Source: an uncultured Bacteroidota bacterium | Lineage (GTDB): Bacteria > Bacteroidota > Ignavibacteria > UBA10030 > UBA8401 | NCBI GenBank assembly: GCA_937920105.1 | Contig: CALETH010000084.1 | Span: 1-22,963 of the forward strand | Direction of reading: 5' to 3' | DNA: 22,963 nt | In this document: positions 7,154 through 12,672 of the stretch, piece after piece | How positions within the stretch are numbered: the first letter of the stretch is position 1 | Layout: every line of letters begins with the position of its first letter | Position numbers and translations under genes: made by a program | The notes under the pieces: model-generated | Seen by the model: only the letters and a program-made list of their open reading frames with translations | Database searches by the model: none | Told to the model about the DNA's origin: nothing

Positions 7154-7519
7154 TTATGCACTTGGTGTTTGGAGGTGCGAATTTATTCTTTCCAATAATT
7201 CATGAATACGTTGTTTAATGTAATGTTTCTCCTCATTGCTTAAGGCAATGGCTTGAAATTCTTTTTTACTGACTTGCTCTAATTCTTTTCGTAATTGCTC
7301 TACTTCTAAATTTTTTACAATGTTTTGATTGTGGAGTTCCGTCAGTTTCGTTTCCAATTCTTGAACACGTTCAACTAATCCATTTTTTTCTGCACGAAGC
7401 GTAGAAATAAGTGTAACGGCTTGTTGAATTTTTTCCCACAAAACTCGTAAGGTGGGTTCAACTGGACGCAATATTTCTGGTATTGCTTGTTGTTCTGTTA
7501 TTTCTTGTTCTTGTTGCAA
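7154..7519 (-). CDS. coiled-coil protein upstream of zapA
   Basis: A 121-residue, Gln- and Glu-rich protein, predicted to be one long coiled coil from about residue 25 to 95 (heptads of Leu/Val in LWEKIQQAVTLISTLRAEK and LVERVQELETKLTELHNQN), with a short polar tail. There is no signal peptide or membrane segment. It has no recognised enzymatic motif. Position between pheT and zapA, and the fold, suggest a division-associated ZapA partner comparable in role to ZapB or ZauP; this is inference from context. The frame opens with TTG at 7519, there is no ATG anywhere in it, and no Shine-Dalgarno site is visible, so the start is uncertain. The open frame continues upstream into the hairpin repeat at 7559-7612. 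Confidence 0.7.
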   Translation of the reverse strand: MQQEQEITEQQAIPEILRPVEPTLRVLWEKIQQAVTLISTLRAEKNGLVERVQELETKLTELHNQNIVKNLEVEQLRKELEQVSKKEFQAIALSNEEKHYIKQRIHELLERINSHLQTPSA

Positions 7520-7558
7520 GTTGGTTTTTAGTTTGTGGTTCTTTGTCTTTTTAAGATT

Positions 7559-7612
7559 GTCATTCCCGCATGTTCCTGACCTGTCGTCAGGACAGGTTTT
7601 AGCGGAAATCCA
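7559..7612. repeat. hairpin repeat with internal insertion (composite)
   Basis: On the minus strand it begins TGGATTTCCGCTAAAA and ends CATGCGGGAATGAC, as in the 31-bp repeat. Between them is an extra segment of about 22 bp that itself forms a hairpin (CCTGTC/GACAGG). It fills the gap between pheT and the coiled-coil gene. Confidence 0.7.
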
Positions 7613-7648
7613 TAAAAGATAGAATGCTGATTTTTGACTTCTGGAAAA

Positions 7649-10057
7649 CTAATTTCTCAATACTGCATTATGTTCACGAGAAACGTGAGCAATAATTTTT
7701 TCCATTATTTTTTCTATTTCATTATCAGTAAGTGTTTTTTCTATTGAAGAAAAATGTAATGAAAACGCAACACTCTTTTTTTCTTGTGATAAATTTCCGC
7801 CGGAAAAAATATCAAACACAGTAAGTTCTGTTAATAAATTTCCTGCTGAATTTTTTATTGTTTTTTGGATTTTTTCTACGGAAAGTTTTGCATCAACAAT
7901 AAATGCAACATCTCGTACTACTGTTGGAAATTTTGATGATGGTGTATACTTTTTTTCTTTTCTCTCGATATTTTTTAGAGTATCTAAATTTATTTCTGCA
8001 ACATACACATCATTTTTAAGAGAAAAATAATCTAAAATTTCCTTTTTTATCTTCCCCAAGTAACCAATGTAAGTATTATATATTTGAATATGAAGCGTTT
8101 GTTCTGTTAAAGTATTAGTTTCATCATAAGAAATAAATTGAATTTTGTCAAGTCCTATTTTTTGGGCAAGCCCTTCTACCATTCCCTTCATATCAAAAAT
8201 ATCCACTGTTCTATTGTGTGATGACCAACCAATCGGCTCTTTCCTTCCACTCATACATAATCCCAAAAAAGAATATTCTTCATATCCTTTTATGAAAGTA
8301 AATTTCTTTTCATTCTTAAGAAAAATATTTCCGATTTCGTAGAAACACAAATTTTCATTTCCATGATTTTGATTATGATATAACGTACGCAACATTCCCG
8401 GCACCAGTGTTGGACGCAGCATGGATTGTTCCACACTCATTGGGTTGAGAATTTTTACTGAATGTTCGGAAAACATTTGTGCAGTTTTTTCATCTAACAA
8501 ACTGTTGGTTAAGATTTCATATACTCCATTATCTTCCAAGAAATTTCTAATTTCTTTCGTTTCATCTTTTGGTATTATAATAGAAGAAAGATTTATTTCA
8601 CTTTTCATTGCATCTTCTATATTGTGATAACCATGCAGACGAGCAACTTCTTCAACAATATCTATTTCTTCGGTAATATCCGGACGAAATGTTGGAATGG
8701 TACAAATAATTTTTTCTTCGGAAATTTTTTGAACTTTTATTTCTATTGATGTAAGATAGTGTTGAATTTGTGAAAGCGAAAGTGTTGTTCCAAGAATAGA
8801 ATTTACTTTTGCAATTCGTACCTCAATATTTTTTTCTTGAATTGGTTTTGGATACAAATCTGTATATTCTTGAATTTTTCCGCCAGCAATTTCTACGATA
8901 AGATTTGCGGCTCGTTGCAATGCTTTCATAGTAATATTTGGGTCAACTCCACGCTCAAATCTGTATGAAGCATCTGTACTAATTCCCAAAGTTTTTGCTG
9001 TTTTGCGAATTGAGTTTGGTGAAAAGTACGCACTTTCCAAAATGACAGAAGTTGCACTTTCTGTTATTGCAGAATTTTTTCCTCCCATCACTCCGGCAAT
9101 GGCAATAGAACGATTTTTATCGCAAATCATTAATGTGGATTCAGGAAGTGAATGTTCTTTTCCATCTAACGTAAAAAATTTTTCTCCAACGCTTGCTGTT
9201 TTTACAATGATGGAGTTCCCTTGTATTTCTTTACTATCAAAAGCGTGAAGTGGTTGTCCAAATTCCAACATTACAAAATTTGTTATATCTACAATATTAT
9301 TGATTGGACGAAGTCCGACCACGGTTAAAAAATTTTGCAGCCATTGTGGAGATTGTTTCACAGTAATATTATTGATAACACAAGCAGCGTATCGCGGACA
9401 TTTTTGTTCATCAATAATTTGAACAGAAAGTTTTTTTTCTGATATGTTTGGTAATGGTTCAGTTTGAGGAAGTGTGAATGACAAAGAATATTGTGCAGCA
9501 AGTTCTCTTGCAATTCCGATATGACTTAAACAATCGGGACGGTTCGGTGTGATGGCAATTTCAAAAACAACATCATTCATTCCTAAATATTCTGCAAGTG
9601 GTGTTCCAACTTTTGCGGAATTTTCTAACACCATAATTCCGCTTGCATCATTTCCAATGGCTAATTCGGTTTCGGAACAAATCATTCCGTTGGATTCTAT
9701 TCCACGAATTTTTGCTTTGGAAATGACAAATGGTTTTTCTTCATTTTTAGTTTTTGGGACTATTGCTCCCGCCAATGCCACTGCAACGGTTTGATTTTCT
9801 GCAACGTTTGGCGCTCCACAAATTATTTGTAATGGTGTTTCATTTTCTTGTACAAGAACAGAACATAAAGATAATTTATCGGCGTTGGGATGTTTTTGAA
9901 CAGAGAGTATTTTTCCAACAACAATATTATCAAATTGTTTTCCAAGATATTCTATGTGCTCAACTTCAAGTCCAACCGAAGTAAGTGTTGCAGAAATTTC
10001 TTCTGGTGTTTGTGTAAGTGGGATATAATTTTTTAGCCAGTTGTATGAGATTAACAT
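7649..10057 (-). CDS. pheT: phenylalanine--tRNA ligase beta subunit
   Basis: PheT forms the (alpha-beta)2 PheRS with PheS and carries tRNA binding and editing of mischarged Tyr-tRNA(Phe). The 802 residues are the full length. Domains in order: N-terminal B1 fold (MLISYNWLKNYIPL), a tRNA-binding OB fold (near 40-150, with VGKILSVQKHPNADKLSLC and ICGAPNV), the B3/B4 editing domain (NNIVDITNFVMLEFGQPLHAFD), the IAGVMGG motif, B5 DNA-binding-like domain, the catalytic-like core (GYEEYSFLGLCMSG), and a C-terminal anticodon-binding ferredoxin-like domain (SKFPTVVRDVAFIVD). It lies 131 bp downstream of pheS, and that gap contains ACAGATTT-type repeats and one arm of the pheS-flanking inverted repeat. 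Confidence 0.97.
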   Translation of the reverse strand: MLISYNWLKNYIPLTQTPEEISATLTSVGLEVEHIEYLGKQFDNIVVGKILSVQKHPNADKLSLCSVLVQENETPLQIICGAPNVAENQTVAVALAGAIVPKTKNEEKPFVISKAKIRGIESNGMICSETELAIGNDASGIMVLENSAKVGTPLAEYLGMNDVVFEIAITPNRPDCLSHIGIARELAAQYSLSFTLPQTEPLPNISEKKLSVQIIDEQKCPRYAACVINNITVKQSPQWLQNFLTVVGLRPINNIVDITNFVMLEFGQPLHAFDSKEIQGNSIIVKTASVGEKFFTLDGKEHSLPESTLMICDKNRSIAIAGVMGGKNSAITESATSVILESAYFSPNSIRKTAKTLGISTDASYRFERGVDPNITMKALQRAANLIVEIAGGKIQEYTDLYPKPIQEKNIEVRIAKVNSILGTTLSLSQIQHYLTSIEIKVQKISEEKIICTIPTFRPDITEEIDIVEEVARLHGYHNIEDAMKSEINLSSIIIPKDETKEIRNFLEDNGVYEILTNSLLDEKTAQMFSEHSVKILNPMSVEQSMLRPTLVPGMLRTLYHNQNHGNENLCFYEIGNIFLKNEKKFTFIKGYEEYSFLGLCMSGRKEPIGWSSHNRTVDIFDMKGMVEGLAQKIGLDKIQFISYDETNTLTEQTLHIQIYNTYIGYLGKIKKEILDYFSLKNDVYVAEINLDTLKNIERKEKKYTPSSKFPTVVRDVAFIVDAKLSVEKIQKTIKNSAGNLLTELTVFDIFSGGNLSQEKKSVAFSLHFSSIEKTLTDNEIEKIMEKIIAHVSREHNAVLRN

Positions 10058-10094
10058 TGTTTAGTTTCGAGTTACGAGTTTTTAGTTATAAGTT

Positions 10095-10129
10095 GTGCCA
10101 CAGATTTCACTGATTGACACAGATTTTTT
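10095..10129. repeat. ACAGATTT-type intergenic repeat
   Basis: CCACAGATTTCACTGATT is followed by ACACAGATTTTTT, an internal near-duplication of ACAGATTT. GCCACAGATTT also occurs at 4122-4132. Similar strings are frequent in gaps of bacterial genomes from this superphylum (general knowledge). Confidence 0.5.
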
Positions 10130-10152
10130 CACGCAAAGTTTTTTTTCTTGGA

Positions 10153-10185
10153 TAATCCTGTAAATCCTAAAAATCATGGTCAAGT
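10153..10185. repeat. left copy of the inverted repeat flanking pheS
   Basis: The 15-bp core CTAAAAATCATGGTC (10167-10181) is the exact reverse complement of 11203-11217. Partial similarity (ATCCTGTAAATC versus ATCCTGAAAATC) extends on one side. It is immediately downstream of the pheS stop. Confidence 0.7.
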
Positions 10186-10188
10186 TTT

Positions 10189-11208
10189 TCAGAATTGTTT
10201 TAAAAATCGTACATCATTTTCGTACAATAACCGAATATCAGTAATTCCATAACGAAGCATAGTAATTCTATCTACTCCCATTCCAAATGCGTATCCTTGA
10301 ACTTCTTCAGGATTGTATCCGCAGTTTTTTAATACGTTGGGATGCACCATTCCTGCACCGAGTATTTCTAACCATCCACTTTGCTTGCAAACGCGACACC
10401 CTTTTCCTTTGCACAAAAAGCAGGTGATATCCATTTCTACACTTGGTTCTGTAAATGGAAAATAACTTGCACGAAATCGATACTGTAATGAATTTCCATA
10501 AAATTGTTTTGCAAATGCAACGAGTGTTCCTTTGAGTTCACTCAATGAAACATTTTTATCTATATATAATCCTTCTACTTGATTGAACAAACAATAACTT
10601 CTTGCACTGATGGCTTCATTTCTGTACACTCGTCCAGGAATAATTACTCGCACTGGTGGTGATTGATTTTTCATCACACGAATTTGCACGGGCGATGTGT
10701 GTGTGCGAAGCAAAATTTTTTCTGCAAGAAAAAATGTGTCTTGCATATCTCTTGCGGGATGGTTTGGCGGAAAATTGAGTGCTTCAAAATTGTGCTCATC
10801 ATCTTCTATTTCCGGTCCATACGCAACATCAAATCCCATAGAAATAAAAATTCTTTTTATTTCATCAATCGTTTGTGTAAGAATGTGCCGCTTTCCCAGT
10901 TGTGGTGTTCTTCCGGGAAGTGTTACATCGATAAATTCTTCTTTTTCTTTTTGCGATGTTTGAAATGTTGTTTGCAGTTTTTGAAAAATATTTTCTGCAT
11001 GTATTCTCAGTTCATTTAATTTTTTTCCGATGATGGGTTTTTGTTCTACAGAAACTGATTTAAGTTCATCAAACAATGCAGCAATTTTTCCTTTACGCCC
11101 GAGAAATTCTATACGAAATTGTTCTAATTTTTCACCATTGGAAATTTTTTCTACTTCGGTACGTATTCGGTTTGTTATTTCTTGAATGGATTGTTCTAAC
11201 TGGACCAT
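10189..11208 (-). CDS. pheS: phenylalanine--tRNA ligase alpha subunit
   Basis: PheS is the catalytic subunit of PheRS, activating Phe and charging tRNA(Phe). The 339 residues match the family. An N-terminal coiled coil (about 1-85) is followed by the class-II synthetase core: motif 2 area HPARDMQDTFFL, RTHTSPVQIRVM, RVYRNEAISARS, then FPFTEPSVEMDI and motif 3 GYAFGMGVDRITMLRYGI. Four cysteines, CFLCKGKGCRVC, form the insertion seen in many bacterial PheS that probably binds zinc. The ATG at 11208 lies inside the right copy of an inverted repeat, without a Shine-Dalgarno site; no nearer Met exists before the conserved FLGRKGKI motif. The strong terminator after rplT suggests separate transcription from infC-rpmI-rplT. 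Confidence 0.96.
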   Translation of the reverse strand: MVQLEQSIQEITNRIRTEVEKISNGEKLEQFRIEFLGRKGKIAALFDELKSVSVEQKPIIGKKLNELRIHAENIFQKLQTTFQTSQKEKEEFIDVTLPGRTPQLGKRHILTQTIDEIKRIFISMGFDVAYGPEIEDDEHNFEALNFPPNHPARDMQDTFFLAEKILLRTHTSPVQIRVMKNQSPPVRVIIPGRVYRNEAISARSYCLFNQVEGLYIDKNVSLSELKGTLVAFAKQFYGNSLQYRFRASYFPFTEPSVEMDITCFLCKGKGCRVCKQSGWLEILGAGMVHPNVLKNCGYNPEEVQGYAFGMGVDRITMLRYGITDIRLLYENDVRFLKQF

Positions 11209-11237
11209 GATTTTTAGACCGTGATTTTCAGGATGAT
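11198..11237. repeat. right copy of the inverted repeat flanking pheS
   Basis: GACCATGATTTTTAG (11203-11217) is the inverted match of 10167-10181. The CAT at 11206-11208 is the pheS start codon on the minus strand, so the repeat provides the initiation site. Confidence 0.7.
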
Positions 11238-11258
11238 AAAGATGTTTTGAAAAAACTT

Positions 11259-11307
11259 CATTCCGGCATTTTTATTCAATAAAAACATTTGAGTTTAGCG
11301 GGAATCT
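11259..11307. repeat. degenerate hairpin repeat, pheS upstream region
   Basis: TCATTCCGGC at one end and AGCGGGAATC at the other are the arms of the ATTCCCGC/GCGGGAAT family, with about 25 bp of unrelated AT-rich sequence between them. It lies beside a second copy at 11315-11345. Confidence 0.55.
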
Positions 11308-11314
11308 ATTTTTC

Positions 11315-11345
11315 TGGATGCCCGATAAAAACATTCGGGCATGAC
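11315..11345. repeat. 31-bp hairpin repeat with compensatory stem changes
   Basis: Arms ATGCCCGA/TCGGGCAT enclose TAAAAACAT, with flanks TGG and GAC as in the 2867-2897 copy. Relative to that copy both partners of two stem pairs are changed together. Confidence 0.8.
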
Positions 11346-11401
11346 AATGTTTTTTTAATTACGAAATATTTACTTTTCCGCTTTTGAAATTGGCTCTTTA
11401 T

Positions 11402-11442
11402 AAAAAATTTCCCCACCGTTTTTTTGCAACGATGGGGAATTT
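11402..11442 (-). terminator. strong intrinsic terminator after rplT
   Basis: Minus-strand arms AATTCCCCATCGTT and AACGGTGGGGAATT pair with one G-U. The loop is A-rich and the stem is followed by TTTTTT (11407-11402). It starts 6 bp after the rplT stop. Confidence 0.88.
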
Positions 11443-11447
11443 GTTTT

Positions 11448-11792
11448 TTATTTTGCAAATTTTACGATTTCAGCAAATGCTTCTGGATTTTCAGCGGCAA
11501 GTTTTGCGAGAACTTTTCTGTTAATCTCAATTTGCTTTTTTCGTAATCCATCCATCAACTTGGAGTAGGTTAAGCCGTGCATTCGTGCAGCAGCGTTAAT
11601 TCTTGTAATCCATAATTGACGGAATGTTCGTTTTTTTGCTTTTCTATCACGATAAGCGTATTGCAGCCCTTTATCTACGTGATGTTTTGCAATGGTGATG
11701 AGTTTACTTCTCGAACCCCAGTAACCTTTCGCTTCTTTTAATATTCTTTTGCGACGGCGTCGGGAGGCAACTTTATTCTGTGAACGTGGCAT
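11448..11792 (-). CDS. rplT: ribosomal protein bL20
   Basis: bL20 binds 23S rRNA early in large-subunit assembly and in several bacteria represses its own operon. The 114 residues are the standard length. The basic N-terminal tail is recognisable (MPRSQNKVASRRRRKRILKE) with the conserved GYWGSRSKL near 28-36. The globular part follows with RQLWITRINAAARMHGLTYSKLMDGL. It is last in infC-rpmI-rplT, 37 bp after rpmI, and a strong terminator follows. Confidence 0.98.
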   Translation of the reverse strand: MPRSQNKVASRRRRKRILKEAKGYWGSRSKLITIAKHHVDKGLQYAYRDRKAKKRTFRQLWITRINAAARMHGLTYSKLMDGLRKKQIEINRKVLAKLAAENPEAFAEIVKFAK

Positions 11793-11829
11793 AGTTGCTC
11801 TTTTCTCCTATATGATATGTGAATAAATA

Positions 11830-12024
11830 TTACGCTATCAACAATTCTTTTACTCGCGGTGTATCTGCCGGAGAAACTAATGTTGCTTTACGTAGTTGTC
11901 TTTTTCTTTTTCGTGTTTTGCTGGTGAGGATGTGACGACGATTCATTTTTCGTCGTTTAATTTTTCCTGTTCCAGTAACACCGAATGTTTTTTTTGCACC
12001 TTTATGGGTTTTCATTTTTGGCAT
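11830..12024 (-). CDS. rpmI: ribosomal protein bL35
   Basis: bL35 is a small, very basic large-subunit protein. The 64 residues match the family. The opening MPKMKTHKGAKKTFGVTGTG and then KIKRRKMNRRHILTSKTRKRKRQLRK are diagnostic. It lies 20 bp downstream of infC and 37 bp upstream of rplT, the near-universal infC-rpmI-rplT order, and is expected to be cotranscribed with both. Confidence 0.98.
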   Translation of the reverse strand: MPKMKTHKGAKKTFGVTGTGKIKRRKMNRRHILTSKTRKRKRQLRKATLVSPADTPRVKELLIA

Positions 12025-12044
12025 AAATGTTCTTTCAATAAAAA

Positions 12045-12653
12045 TTATTGTTTTTTTGTTTCTGTCTTCGATTCTGTTTTTGGTTCTATCTTCGTTTCTA
12101 CTTTTGTTTTGGGTTTTGCTGTTTTATCAGGAACGTAAATGATTATCATATTTTTACCTTCCATGTGTAATGGTTGGTCTATTTTTGCAACCTCAGCAAG
12201 TTTTTCAGTGAGTTTATTTAAAATTTCTTCACCTTGTTCTTTATAAGTGATTTCTCTTCCTTTAAATAATACACTCGCTTTTACTTTATCTCCATCTTCA
12301 AGAAATTGAATTGCATGTTTTACTTTAAATTCAAAATCATGTTCTCCAATATTAGGATTGAATCGCAATTCTTTAAGATGTGAAACATGTTGATGTTTCT
12401 TTTGAAGTCTTTCTTTTTTTTGGATTTCGTATTTATATTTTCCAAAATCCATAATTTTGCACACTGGAGGTTGTGCATTGGGAACAACTTCAATTAAATC
12501 TTTTCCTTTTTGATTTGCTATTGCAACGGCTTCTTTGGGAGACATTACTCCGAGTTGCTGTCCATCATCATCTATAACGCGAATTTGCGGATAACGTATT
12601 TCGTGATTTAAACGCGGGCGTGGTTGCTTGGGTTGTTGTTGATATTTGTTAAT
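12045..12653 (-). CDS. infC: translation initiation factor IF-3, AUU start
   Basis: IF-3 keeps 30S subunits free and checks start-codon and initiator-tRNA pairing. An ATG-only reading begins at 12545, but the conserved N-terminal domain is encoded upstream in the same frame: RLNHEIRYPQIRVIDDDGQQLGVM. The frame reaches an in-frame stop before any ATG, GTG or TTG. The only plausible start is ATT at 12653, with GGAG 8 nt upstream, giving 202 residues. AUU is the known infC start in E. coli and other bacteria, where IF-3 discriminates against it and so limits its own synthesis. The C-terminal domain is recognisable (LKELRFNPNIGEHDFEFKVKH). The tail after about residue 180 is Lys/Thr/Glu-rich and unusually long. 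It begins 19 bp after the stop of the secreted repeat protein. Confidence 0.94.
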   Translation of the reverse strand: MNKYQQQPKQPRPRLNHEIRYPQIRVIDDDGQQLGVMSPKEAVAIANQKGKDLIEVVPNAQPPVCKIMDFGKYKYEIQKKERLQKKHQHVSHLKELRFNPNIGEHDFEFKVKHAIQFLEDGDKVKASVLFKGREITYKEQGEEILNKLTEKLAEVAKIDQPLHMEGKNMIIIYVPDKTAKPKTKVETKIEPKTESKTETKKQ

Positions 12654-12666
12654 ACTTTTTACTCCT
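12651..12666 (-). promoter_or_regulatory. infC ribosome-binding site with AUU start
   Basis: On the minus strand AGGAGT (12666-12661) precedes ATT (12653-12651) with 8 nt between GGAG and the codon. This pairing decides the start of infC and is the basis for IF-3 self-limitation of translation in organisms where it was studied. Confidence 0.85.
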
Positions 12667-12672
12667 ATAAAA

